The notes below the pieces were generated by a model. That model saw only the letters and a program-made list of their open reading frames with translations. It was not told where the DNA came from and did not search any database. A stretch of 64,000 nt of DNA from assembly GCA_964034945.1 (NCBI GenBank), contig OZ035961.1, forward strand, positions 21,180,161 to 21,244,160, in the 5' to 3' direction. Positions 25,108 through 37,900 of this stretch are shown here, one piece after another. Within the stretch, counting starts at the first letter, position 1. Each line of letters opens with the position of its first letter. This DNA comes from Chrysopilus asiliformis (lineage: Eukaryota; Arthropoda; Insecta; Diptera; Rhagionidae). The translations under genes were made by a program, and so were the position numbers.

Positions 25108-25318
25108 CAGGAAACCCTCGATTAACAAAATCTCGTTCCCGATATACGACGACAAAAAAACTTTTAATCTATTCTTAATTGAGCCATTATTTATATGTTG
25201 CATTCTGTTATTTCCACAATGTATATACAAAAAATGTGAAAAATACAAGACCTCGATATACAACGAAACTTCTCAAAATTTTATTTGCCCACAAACGTTC
25301 TAAATCGAGGGTTCCCTG
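25108..25318. mobile_element. 211-bp Tigger/pogo-like MITE
   Basis: Left end CAGGAAACCCTCGATTAA, right end AATCGAGGGTTCCCTG, flanked by TA (25106-25107 and 25319-25320). 'CTCGATATAC' words inside are further features of this group. The long open frames on both strands here are A/T-rich by-products. Confidence 0.85.
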
Positions 25319-25422
25319 TACCCTCTGTTGATTGTTAAAATGTGTAAACAGACTTTAAAAACCATAAAAGGTTTTCTCCTTATTTTCTAGAAGTTTTCAA
25401 TAATAAAGGCTTGCCTAACAAT

Positions 25423-25501
25423 CCTATTCTGGCGTTATGACACTTAAGTCACAAACTCGAGTTGTGATTATTCACCGGTCAGTCACAGTTGCCAGAATAG
25501 G
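25423..25501. mobile_element. 79-bp palindromic mini-element
   Basis: CCTATTCTGGC at the left and GCCAGAATAGG at the right enclose a short A/C-rich loop. The inverted arms are about 20 bp with mismatches. No target duplication is evident. Confidence 0.5.
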
Positions 25502-25703
25502 GCTGAAAATATTTCTTTTAACTTAATTTTTGTGTTTTTACAAGAAAAACTTCTGCCGGGGCAAATAGACGAATAGATTTTAGAAAATAAGTAATGCGAG
25601 TTAAAGTTAAGAAATTCAGCTGAAGAACTTAACTTTAATGTTAAGATTAAGAAAAAAAATACACTTTTTATCTACCTATATACTAATATGACTTTTATCT
25701 TTG

Positions 25704-26815
25704 TCAATATAGACTATTTTGGAACCAAGATGGTTCTGTGACTAATGGAGTCAGCTTAATCCAACCAACTAAGCCAGACAAATATAAAATTAGTAATAAA
25801 TATCGCTTAATTCCACATTGGGAAAAGATTTCCTGTACATCAGGAAATCCCATATGATTACAAAACGCATGTGCTAAAAATGGAGCTATAAAATGCCCTG
25901 TCTTTACAAATAGATATGCTGAGTACAGTCCAAATATTGTCGTATAAGTAAATTGGAAACCTGAAGAACAAAGTTAATTATCAGTTACTAAATTTTAATT
26001 ACAAAATTATGTTTGTTACATGAACTTATCACTGCAATTTTGATATCCACACCGTTTTTTATATTCTCAATCAAATGATGAAAGTGTGCAACTCCAAAAA
26101 AAAGCGGTGTTATGTAGACAACAGTTGATGATGAAAAAGATTGCATTAGAATTGGAATCATGCAGGCACGGAAGGTGAACTCCTCGGATAAAGGGGCAAC
26201 CAAGTGATTTCTTAGCCACATTAGATCTTGAAAACAGTTTTTCCAATATTCTCTCTCTGAAATTTAACAACAATTTATTACTAGCTTTAAAGTGTTTTTG
26301 CTCGTGTTACCAAGACATTTCCTCCATGCTTGATTAGCAATTTGTACATAAATTGGACCAATAAATAGAATCGACGTTAAAAACAATGGCACCAGAATGG
26401 CTAGAATGATTCCGTCAAAGCGAAATCCCATCGCTCGCCATAATGTGGTTTTTTCGAGAAAGCCTTTCGATGAAACTACACGAAGGACAACTGGCGATAT
26501 CAGCATAACAATAAAAACACTAAAAAATCGCTTCTTTATTGTCGAGTGATGGTCCCTGAAATCACAAGAAATACTTTAAAATTTCAAAACTCCCGCTTCA
26601 ATTTTATTCATCTTAAGAAGCTAATGCAGTTCTAAAGGAGAAATGTCACAGTTTGTTGACAATATGGTTTTTCGTGAAATCATGGGGACTACCAACTAAT
26701 TTTTATACCTGTTGTATTCTGATCGCCAAACATATAAACTGGAAACGTATAGCACCGAAAGAAATAAACAGCCACTAATGGAAATTAGCGGAGAAATTGT
26801 CTCACCACCATCCAT
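25704..26815 (-). CDS. RCE1: CAAX prenyl protease 2 (RCE1)
   Basis: Four exons on the minus strand: 26815-26709, 26555-26311, 26256-26020 and 25960-25704. Phases agree, giving 281 aa (human 329). RCE1 is an ER multi-pass intramembrane endoprotease that removes the -AAX tripeptide from prenylated Ras-type proteins. Diagnostic motifs are all present: APLSEEFTFRACM with the catalytic Glu-Glu and Arg, FFGVAHFHHLIE with the first catalytic His, and APFLAHAFCNHMGFP with the second His/Asn. Hydrophobic segments occur throughout, beginning SGCLFLSVLYVSSLYVW. The N-terminus is short, as in many insects. The donor of exon 3 is placed at TCAT|GTAACA, which gives SSCFQFTY, matching the family; an alternative six bases upstream is possible. 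Confidence 0.93.
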
Positions 26816-27630
26816 TCGAAAAAAAAAATTTGCACTAAAATCTTTTCCGGTGGTAATGCAGTCAACAAATCAAATTAAAACAAATTTTGTGGATTTTATA
26901 GTGGCGGGATCATTTAAGTTTTTAAAACTATCAATTTTGGTTTCAGTTCATTGGATGTAGTTTATTTAAATATTAAATAGAGGCATCTTTTTTAACTATA
27001 TAGAAGCTAAATAGAACAACCCAAGCCGCAGTAGTCGGTACAGCGATTTGTATGGAAAACCTTTTTCCCCAATAACATAAAAAAAACTTACCCAAATAAG
27101 GAAATCATACATCAAGTAAAATAACCCTTCTTCTGTATGAAAGCGAGGTACTTTTCTTGGTAAAAAAACGTTTTGTTAAATTTCTATAACTTCCTCAGTC
27201 AAGCAAAATTTAAAACATTCAACAAAATCTAAAGCTACGTTACTGTTGTTTTCGTAGGATAAAAAGACGCCAAAGGTACGTGTCAGCGATAAGTTCGTCC
27301 ATCTCGCTGAAACACCACATAAACACTGAATTGAAAGCATCTTGAAACATTGTCAATGTTCATTGATACAAAATTCTATCAATTTTACTTGATGTCAAAT
27401 ACCGCGTTTATCTCGAAGTGCCAATTCGGTGAATTCACTAAATTGGTCTCGAGCAATACACCAAGTCTCGAACTCGGTCAATATCTTCCATTTAGTGAAT
27501 GCCAAACTAACGGAGTTAATTTAGTCAGTTGTATGAAATCTAACCTCAACTTTTGTGTCCTCGTAACTTCGTGGAGAATTTCTACCTTTTAAAAAACAAA
27601 TGTCAATAAAAAATAACTCCCGACGGTTAA
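26816..27630. other. RCE1 5' flank
   Basis: No gene supported. Short frames at 27350-27592 show no recognisable protein. The RCE1 promoter is presumably within the first few hundred bases. Confidence 0.4.
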
Positions 27631-28003
27631 AGGTAGAACCTGAATCGTACGTCGATGCGTCCGTCATGCGTGCATCCGTCTGACAGTTCGATGCGGTGAC
27701 AGTTGGGTGCGGCAACGAATCTTCACTCATTGTTTTGCACTTTTTCTATTAGTTTATCGTCGAAACAATTACTTTCAATTTGTTCCATACTTAAATTGCT
27801 TAAATCGTAAACAAACTTTTTTGCGAAATGACATTTCCGTGCGTTGCCGCATGTAAAAGTAGAAATTCGACCTACTCTATGCGGTTGCCGCATCGGAAAA
27901 CGTATTATTATGGGAGTACTCATAGCAGCCCGTTGATTCTACTCGAACTGTCAACCGGACGCACGCATGACGGACGCATCGACGTACGATTCAGGTTCTA
28001 GCT
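27631..28003 (-). mobile_element. Harbinger-like MITE family M2, copy 2
   Basis: Same element as 19970-20336, in reverse orientation. It starts AGGTAGAACCTGAATCGTAC and ends GATTCAGGTTCTAGCT, and is flanked by TAA (27628-27630 and 28004-28006). The shared frame is broken here by a stop after LIEKVQNNE, splitting it into two short ORFs. Confidence 0.85.
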
Positions 28004-28559
28004 TAAAGAACAAATGTTTCCATTTTGATTTGACAGATATACAATTTTTGACTACTCGTCGGTATATACCGTAACCTTTTTGGTCAGTTGATTAATTGAC
28101 TATTACCAAACTGTAATGAGCAAGCAAAATAGACTCGATTAAAGTCATCGATTTTGTTTGACAATAAACATTGACCGGGTGTAATCCCGTATTTGATTAT
28201 CCTGTAGTTTCACGAGATTAGGTCGTCAGGAATATTATATGTGGGGGTATTATCCAAATATGATTCAAAACTTCTCTGGTTTGGTAGCTTTCAGTGGCGA
28301 AGAAATTATGCAATTTTAAATCGCATTTTACTGTGTCCCAAGTGCTCCGAAAGCAGCACTTTAAGTTTCAAAACAGAATTCGACGCGGAATTTACCAAAA
28401 TCCGTGGAAGTCGCCGAGTTTACCGAGAAGTTTGTGCGGAAAAGTTGGCTTAAAAATTCGGAATAAACTTTTTTATTGACGAGAAAATCGGCCTCGCACA
28501 CAACGAAAAGTGTGCTTCAGTGTGTTGAAAAACGAAGTTGATTTCAGCAATTTTGTTCC

Positions 28560-28680
28560 GGAATTAGATTTCGCCGCAAAAGGAATTAGATTTCGAAAAG
28601 GAATTAGATTTCTTCCTTAAGGAATTAGATTTCTCCGTGAAGGAATTAGATTTCTTCGTTAAGAATTAGATTCCGAAAAC
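28560..28680 (+). repeat. Short tandem repeat of GGAATTAGATTTC in the FBXO11 5' region
   Basis: The word GGAATTAGATTTC (or AGAATTAGATTCC) occurs six times at spacings of about 18-22 bp. It lies about 300 bp upstream of the FBXO11 start codon, probably in the 5' UTR or promoter. Confidence 0.75.
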
Positions 28681-28980
28681 AAAAAAAAACCGAATTGATG
28701 TGTGTGTGCAACGCATTTTTGTGTAGTGGTGTTAGTAAGAATTAATTCATTAGTAAGATTCAAGATGGCGAGTATTTGGTCTCGCGAGTATTTGGTCTCC
28801 TTTGTTGTTTAGATGGTCCAGGAAAGGAGTGGAAAACGGATTTGATCGAGATTTATGAATCGTCGGAGCGCCTATCGGATACAGCTGAATTGATAGTCGG
28901 GAAAAGTGTGAAATCGATCCGGGACTGAGCCACATATTGGAACGCATCAGAGACTCCGCTGGAAAATCGTTTTGTGAAAA

Positions 28981-31900
28981 ATGCCGAGTGCCTCATTTAC
29001 TTCGTCCCGGTCGTATGTGAGGAGATCGAGGCGGAAAGGTGGAAATCGAATTGCATTGCCCTCGAGAACTTCAGGTAAAAATTGAAACTTTTGAGCATAA
29101 TTTTTTTTTCCATTCGTCCAAGCATTATTCTTGTTTGCTCCCTTCTTGATATCGAGTTATTTGAAGATATATTCTTTTTTTCCCCATTCATTTATTCATT
29201 TTTATTGCCTGCTGCTGCTGCGGCTGCTTCTTTCTCTCGGTTTATTTTAAATTTTATAATTGTGCGGTATCCGATGCGATATGAAGAGTGGTGTAGTTTA
29301 CCTACCTGGACAACTTTTAATGCTGAGACTTGGAGCTGAAAAAGAGTGTTTTTTTTTCGAGTCTTGCTGTGCCACCTTGCCTGCTGCTGCTCTGAAAAAT
29401 GGCCCAAAATGTAAAGCGGTACAAACCTCATGAGCTCACAGTGACTACAACTGGCTGTTTGCACATTTTACCAAAGTTTTTCTTCAACTGGTTTCGCAAG
29501 TCCCCAGCTAGACTCGTAACGAAGAGCAATACGAACGAGAAAAAATTACGAATTGAAATTAATTAGCATATTTAATTCAGTAGTTAAAATATGTACGAAA
29601 TTTTTCCAACACCTCCAACGTCTTTCAGGCTATCGTCTTTTGTTAATTGAAAATTTCTATTGTGATTCGTTCTTCTTCCCATCATATCAAAATCAAATCG
29701 TCGAAAATGTATGAAAAACGAATAACGACGACGACGACAACGACGATGGTATGGCAAATGGCAAAGGAAAAAAAATGAGTAATCGAACTCTGACCGAAAA
29801 GAAAAGTTTTCGGTTTATTCGATGGGAAATTCTTCCAAGAGTTCGCTGCCATTTGCCGTTTGCCAGCCACGAAAATTCCCCCCAAACTCAATTTGCAGCG
29901 ATAATCTCAATAATAAATGTGAATTTATTTGTTAAAATTTATGTAAATATGCGATCGAAAGGTGAGAGCTTCAATATTCCTCAGCGCTTCCATGATTTAG
30001 CAGCCTATCATCGCGGAATGTAAATAGAAATCTGTTAAGTAGTTAATTAGAATTGTTATTGGAAAACCAATAAGAAAATTAATACAATCCGAGAACTATG
30101 CATGGAAATCAATATTTTCACTACGATTACAAATTTTTTCTAATTTTCAGCAATCATCCCTTTATAATTTGTTGTTTTATTGTTGTGTTTCGCCAATGAT
30201 TTCCGTTGTGAGTCAAAAACGTTAATTACACCGTCGATGATGATTCAATGGGACAAGTTTTCTATTCAATTATATCGAGTAGGTGTCAGTCATAAAATGA
30301 GGTAATGCAATAAAATAAGGACTCATTGTTGAAGGATGTGATGGCGATCATTCATCATCTATCAATAGGGTGACCAAATTTTGTTAGGTTAATCCATGAC
30401 AAGAAGAACGGTTAAGAAGAGAGGGGAAGGGGGCTGTGGGTGGCTGCAACTAACCAAACAAAGTTTTATATAGAAATAGCAGACCCTTCGTTCCCAGCTT
30501 AAAGTTTTTTGAATAAATTTTAGAATGTCACAAAACCATAAATAACTTAAAAACTTTTGAGAAGAAACGTTATCTTTACAGGCCCTTCCGTTTCAAATTT
30601 TGAAACTCTAACACAGCTAAGAACCTGCTCCTGGCAACGCAGATCATTTTGCAAAAAACCGCGTAAAAATTGGTCCAGTAGTTTTTGACTTTTGTAATCT
30701 CAAACGGAAAGACAAACAAACATCCATTTGTCTGTCTGTCTGTCTGTTCCTCTTTCACGCAAAAACGGCTGAACCGATTGACTTGAAATTTGGCATGAGT
30801 GTCTGTGGTAGTTCTGGTTCCAACATAGGCATACGGAAAAGTAGCGCGAGGGGTGGGGGGAGTAAGGGGAGGGGGTAAAGTGATTTCGAAACTTAGTTTT
30901 TGCGCTATGTTACTCTTTCGCGGGGAAACTACTGAACCTATTGGCCTGAAATTTGAAAAAAAACTTAACCCGGCAACGACGGGTATGCAAGGTAGTATAT
31001 AGATAAAGCTTTATTTGGGCAAAAATCAATGAAAAACAAATCAAAAAATGTGCGCTGCAGGCTGACGAAACACGATGCTGTGAAAAGATTAAATTCACAG
31101 TCCACAGTTGCACAGTTCAAAATTAATTTAGTGTTTCGCGCTCTTTATATGCCATAAATATTGGTATCGGAAATTAAGAAAATATCAATAAAGTACGAAG
31201 AAAACCGGAAAAAAATCTTATCCTTGCAGGACTCTCCGTTGCGAATTAGTCTAAAACCAGATTCGTGATCAGCGACCCCGAAAACCCCCGAGTGAAACTT
31301 TTCAGTCTCCTATTAAACAGGATTCATCGCGAAAATCACGGTTTAAAAACACCCAAACCCCCTTTACCTCCCGTTTACCACCTTAGTAAAGTAAAATTTC
31401 GGAAAACCCCACCTTAGTGAGCGCCTACGTGATGGTTGGGACATACTGTGAAAGTTTCAAGTCTCTAGCTTCAGGGGTTTGGGCTGGGCGTTGATTTTAT
31501 ATATATATAGATGTTAAACTAGACGAAATTTGCAGTTATAGACATTTTCAGAATTTGTGAAAAAAATCTCTTACAAAGAGCTCATTTGGCAACAGATCTG
31601 TGGAATCGGCAGCTCAACCTTCGGCTCCGACTCCTGAAATATTAGAATATCCGACTTCGACTCCAATACCTTGGGGCAAAACAAATTCATCAAATCGCCT
31701 CAAACCTGAAAACAAGCATTGTTTCCGACTTTTACACTCTCTTGTAAGAATTAACCGACTCTAACTCCTAAAGCAATAATTTTGTCCCGACTCCGACAGC
31801 AACTCTATAGCCCTGCTTGCATAGAAGTAGTGAAATTGCTGTGGGGAAAAAGTATACGCTTTGAAAAGCTTAAACAAATTTAAGTAGTTTTAACAAAAAT

Positions 31901-34900
31901 TTGAACATAATCTTTCGATTCTCTTATATCCTGTAATCAAATAAAAAATGTATAATTTTTCTAAAAAATAAATTGCATAAATTCAATTGGGAAAACATTT
32001 AGAACCTCCGACTCGAAAACGACGATAGCTAGAAACTTTCAGATCAGGACAAAATCCGTTTCAGACAAAGTTATGAGGATGTCCGTTCATCTGTCTGTCG
32101 GTCTGTCCGTCGGTCTGTCCGTCTGTCTGTCCGTCTGTCTGTCCGTCTGTCTGTCGGTCTGTCTGTCCGTCTGTCTGTCGGTCTGTGTGTCTATCTGTCG
32201 GTCTGTCCGTCTATCTGCCGGTCTGTCTGTCTATCCGTTTGTCTGTCGGTCGGTCTGTCAGTCTGTCCGTCTATCTGTCCGTCTGTCTATCGGTCTGTCT
32301 GTCGGTCTGTGTGTCTATCTGTCGGTCTGTCCGTCTATCTGTCGGTCTGTCCGTCTATCTGTCGGTCTGTCTGTCCGTCTGTCTGTCCGTTTGTCTGTCG
32401 GTCGGTCTGCCAATCTGTCCGTCTATCTGCCCGTTTGTCTGTCGGTCGGTCTGTCAGTCTGTCCGTCTATCTGTCTGTCTGTGTGTCGGTCTGTCTGTCG
32501 CTGTGTCCGTTATACGTATCTTAAATAACTCGAGAATGCGTTGATTTAGCGACTTGAAATTTTTTGTAAATAAGTTTGGATGAAATCGTTGTTTTCTAGC
32601 AACTTCCTATATTTTTTACTGTAACGGTTTTTACGTATCATTACCGATTCTCGCGATATTTGAAAAATTATTTATTGGGGAGAAAAATTTTGTGTTGATC
32701 ACAACTGATATTTTGCTATAAAGAAAAGTTATATAAAATCCTTTTCTTTTTGTTATCTTTATAATTGTTTCAATATAATGCACGGTTTTCGAAAAAAAAC
32801 TGCATCAATGTAAAAGAGAAATGGCCCGAAAAAATTATAAGAAATTTTTCGTTTTTTTACGTTTAATAAAAATCTAATTTACCGTTTTTACGTGAAGTTT
32901 TAACCAGCTAGAAGTGGCAAAAGATTCCACTGAACTAATGTTTGTCCATTACTGGTCTGGATTTGTGTAAAAATGAAATAACCTTTAAAGTGTGTACAGA
33001 CAAAAAGAAATATTTATAGGTCTTATACTTTGTGGAATTCACATGAAATTAACTTTACCCTTTATTTGTAGCAAATCTTCTAGAGCCAATTTGCCAAAAT
33101 ATACCAGCACCGAATCTAGGCGCGGCCCCATCTGGCGGTCAAAGTGCAGCGGCAGCAACCGGATCCAGCATCTCCAATACAGTCAGCCCACCCAGTGCAC
33201 CAAATTCGAATGCGACAGTAGCGAGCAGCTCAGGCAGCACATCTTCCACACCAAATCCTAGCAATTGTAGCAGCGGAAGTGGCAGTGGCGCCAGTAGTCA
33301 TAATAATTTAACTCCGAATAGCACAAATAATCCCGCTGTGGCCAGCACAAGCTCAACACCAAATGGAGGAGGTAATTAACGATTCGTTTGATAATTAAAA
33401 TTTTTTTTTGAGAACATAAAACTTCATTCTCGGCTTTAACTATGATTTTCTGCAATGGGGAAACTGAATTAATATTGAATCTACCCTTTTGCAGGTACAT
33501 CAGAGACAAGTTCACCTGGCACAAACGCAGCAACCGGCTCCAGCATGGTAGGAGTGGGATGTAGCCATCAATCACCTTACGATCTTCGTCGCAAAATCCA
33601 GACTTCCAGTCACGACAACTGGTGCGGCGGCGGAGGCGGAAGTAGCGGTGGCGGAGGCGGTGGCAGTGCTGCTGCTAGCACTGCTGGTGGCAGCAGCAAT
33701 AGTAACAGCAGCACCACCACCGGAAGTGGCAGCGCTAGCAGCACCAGCACCAGTAGTAGCCACATTGCTGGCGGCAGTAGCGGCGCGGGTCCTTCATCGA
33801 GCAATCAGTACAGTACAATGTCGTCTTGTGATGACGGCTGTTATATGCTTCCAGCTCGCAAACGACCCAGACGCATGTACACATCGAACGCGGACGCGTG
33901 TACACCGTCAGCGGCCCAATATCTCCAATATGAAATGCCAGACGAAGTACTTTTAACGATTTTCTCGTATTTACTAGAGCAGGATTTGTGTCGTCTGTCT
34001 CTGGTCTGTAAGCGCTTCAACACAATTGCCAATGACACCGAATTGTGGAAGAGATTATACCAATCGGTTTACGAGTATGATTTACCACTATTCAATCCCG
34101 AACCGTGCAAATTCCATTTCGTTAAGCCAGAGGATTCGGAATATGCGAATCCATGGAAAGAGAGCTTCCGCCAGTTGTATCGAGGCATACACGTTCGACC
34201 TGGCTATCAGGATAAAAAGTATAAGGGAAGGAATATTATGTATTTCAATACGGTTCAAGCAGCTCTCGATTATCCCGACGAACGGAACTCGGCCGCGGGT
34301 GGATCGAATCCATCGACGAGTATTAACAGTGTGGCCGGTATTAATCAGTCGAGTTCATCTAGTTCGTATGAGGATAGCACTAGTGGGGATAGCGTTGGTA
34401 GCTTAATCTTCCTTCATGCTGGCCATTATCGTGGTGAATTTCTATTCATTGACTCGGATGTGGCGTTAATTGGTGCGGCGCCGGGTAATGTTGCTGAATC
34501 CATTGTTCTCGAACGGGAATCCGGATCTACGGTGATGTTTGTTGAAGGCGCTAAACAAGCCTACGTTGGCCATATGACATTGAAATTCTCACCTGATGTC
34601 ACATCGACGGTATCTCATCATAAGCACTACTGCCTTGAGGTTGGCGAGAATTGTAGTCCAACAATAGATCACTGCATCATTCGGAGTACGTCAGTTGGTA
34701 AGTTTCGATGCATTCTCAATTGAAATATGAACAGCGTGTAATAATGGTTAAATTTCGAACGAAAATTCAAATCTATTGCAGTGGGAGCGGCTGTATGTGT
34801 AAGTGGTGTGGGAGCAAATCCTGTGATACGTCATTGTGACATAAGTGATTGCGAGAATGTCGGTCTGTACGTTACGGATTACGCTCAAGGGACTTATGAA

Positions 34901-37900
34901 CATAACGAGATCAGTCGAAATGCATTGGCTGGCATTTGGGTGAAGAATTTCGCCAGTCCAATCATGCGAGAGAATCATATCCATCATGGCCGAGATGTTG
35001 GAATATTCACATTTGAAAATGGAATGGTAAAACTTTCGCCCGCTATTTAACGAATTTCGATTAAAATATTACGATTTTTTTTTGTAGGGATATTTCGAGA
35101 AAAATGACATCCACAACAACAGAATTGCCGGCTTCGAGGTGAAAGCTGGTGCCAATCCAACCGTAGTCAAATGTGATATTCATCATGGACAAACAGGAGG
35201 CATCTACGTGCATGAGAGCGGTCTCGGGCAATTCATCGAGAATCGAATTCATTCCAATAATTTTGCCGGTAAGTTGCATTGTGGATTCAATTTTAAGGGA
35301 ATTCAATTCAATTTCAAATGATTTTATCTCTTTCCATAACAGGCGTATGGATAACATCAAATAGTAATCCAACGATTCGTAAAAATGAAATCTACAATGG
35401 TCATCAGGGTGGCGTCTATATTTTTGGTGAAGGTCGGGGCTTAATAGAACACAATAATATTTATGGCAATGCATTAGCTGGTATACAAATTCGTACAACA
35501 AGTGATCCGATTGTCCGACACAATAAAATACATCACGGGCAGCATGGTGGGATTTACGTGCACGAGAAGGGACAAGGGTTAATTGAGGAGAATGAAGTCT
35601 ATTCCAATACATTGGCTGGTGTTTGGATAACGACTGGAAGTACACCGGTTCTACGGCGGAATCGAATTCATTCTGGAAAGCAGGTTTGTTGCTATTTTTT
35701 CATATACGTATTATAAAAAAGTACTTATGAAAAATTTCGAACTCTTTTATTTCCATAAAAAACATTTTCCAAGCAATTCTGGGTTTTCTCCTGGTTTTCT
35801 CGGTTTTCAAGAGCAAACTTTTCGGAAAATTTGTCAGTCCTGGAATCATATCGACTTGTCGTTCTTTCAAGTGCAAAAAAACCGCATCAAAATCAGTTGA
35901 AGTTTACTTACCGGCAAAATTATTGATCTAACAATTTTTTGTTACGCACATAAATGCACACACACACACTGACGAATTATTTTTGCCCTGAGTGGGGTTT
36001 GAACCATTGCTCGTTGGATTACAAGGCAAGCACAAAGCTGACTGAGCCATCCACGCACTGTGTATGAAATAGGAGCTAACATTTTTCAAGTGATTTTAAT
36101 ACATTTCTTATGCCGCGTACACACCCACGAACAGTTCGCGAACACCTTGATCGACGTCCGAACCGGGGAACAGTCCGTGGAAGTGCAGGCGCCCACCGTG
36201 TTGGCAAGCATGTAGAACGGTGCCGAAATGGCTATTTGAGTTTTTTTTAATCCTTTAACGAACATTTCGGCGTTCATCGAAGTAGATTTAAGTAGAAATA
36301 AGCAAGTAGTAAATAAGTAGGTCGAAATACACTCGGTTGCCAGAAGTGGTATTCGGTAACTTGTTTCAAGCGTTTGTTTCGAGTTAGAAGAAAAAGTACG
36401 ATTCGCTTTCTTTGTTCCAATCAAGATAAATGACAGGGCGAAACAGAGATCGCGAATACTACTTTTTCTTCTAACCCGAAACAAACGTTTGAAACAAGTT
36501 ACGGAATACCACTCCTGGTCTTACATAGGTTTGTCCGCGATTTAAAAACTAAAATTGCCACTTCAGTGTCATTCTACATGCTTGCCAACGCGATGCACGC
36601 TTCGCTAATAAGTCGTGGATTTTCGCTGTAAGAGCGAATATTTTAAAGGAACAAAGGCATATTCAGTAAAGTCTCAAACACCTTTGAAATCATCTTCATG
36701 GATTATCTTTTGCAAAAACAGACAACTCAGCACTGGACAATTTTTTAGTTGCCTCCCCCCCCCCCCTCTCCTTGATGCCACCGCCACTAAAACCTCGAAG
36801 CAAAGCAGGGGTAAGAGGGTGAGTCGCCCGATGCCGAATAGTTCTGCACCTTCTGCTTTTCTGTTACTGGTCGCTACAAAAAAAAAATAGTCACAGTTCC
36901 CGAACATCAATAAAACTTTGTTTGGTGTGAACGTTTCCATCTCGCACAAATGTCCACACCAAAATACGAACAGTTTGCGAACTGTTCACGAACTTCGGTG
37001 TGTACGTGGCAAAGTAAAAAGATTAAATGTATTTTTTAAAGGTGTTTTTCACACCGAAGATGGATTTCAGTATACACTGGTTTTTATTTAACTCAAATAA
37101 GTTGTTTTCCTTACGTGCGAAGTAGAGCAACATAATAACCATAATCTGAAATCAGTTTTTGGCGCTATTTTTTAAAATATTTACTTATAATATAATCACT
37201 GATCTACAAAATAACAACTGTAATCTTTTAATATGGAAAAATTGCTTATTGTTTAAGGGTTAATCAGAATTTAAAACACGCAAATTGCTTAAAAAGTTGA
37301 AAAGGAAATGAGAAATTTCTCACGATACACACAAATTCGAACAGTACATTTTTGAAGATGCACGTTTCGAACAGTCTATAGTTGAAGACTGCGGACTCTA
37401 GTGTCAAGTCCAGTTATTACTAATTTCAGATAAAAACGGGAAATTAATTTTCTTGTTGATCGTTTTCTGTAATCAAAAAATGGGAAACCTTTTGGGAATT
37501 TTTCGCTAAAACTTTAAATAACAGAAAAGCAGCTTTTCTCACATAATATTTTCATTTTTTTAGGTTGGCGTCTATTTCTACGATAATGGACATGGAAAAT
37601 TAGAAGATAACGACATATTCAATCATCTCTATTCGGGTGTACAAATTCGCACTGGCAGCAATCCCGTAATTCGCGGCAATAAAATCTGGGGCGGTCAAAA
37701 TGGCGGTGTACTCGTATATAATGGAGGTTTAGGTTTGCTGGAACAAAACGAGATCTTCGACAATGCAATGGCTGGCGTATGGATAAAAACCGATTCGAAT
37801 CCAACATTGAAACGTAATAAAATCTATGATGGCCGAGATGGTGGCATATGCATTTTTAATGGTGGCAAGGGTATATTAGAGGAGAACGACATCTTTAGGA

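Noticed and set aside
32073..32544. Three long overlapping Leu/Ser/Val/Cys ORFs
   Set aside because: Microsatellite translation in three frames; no start context or non-repeat domain.
33572..33956. Ala/Pro/Leu-rich ORFs on both strands
   Set aside because: Shadows of the Ser/Gly/Ala-rich part of FBXO11 exon 3.
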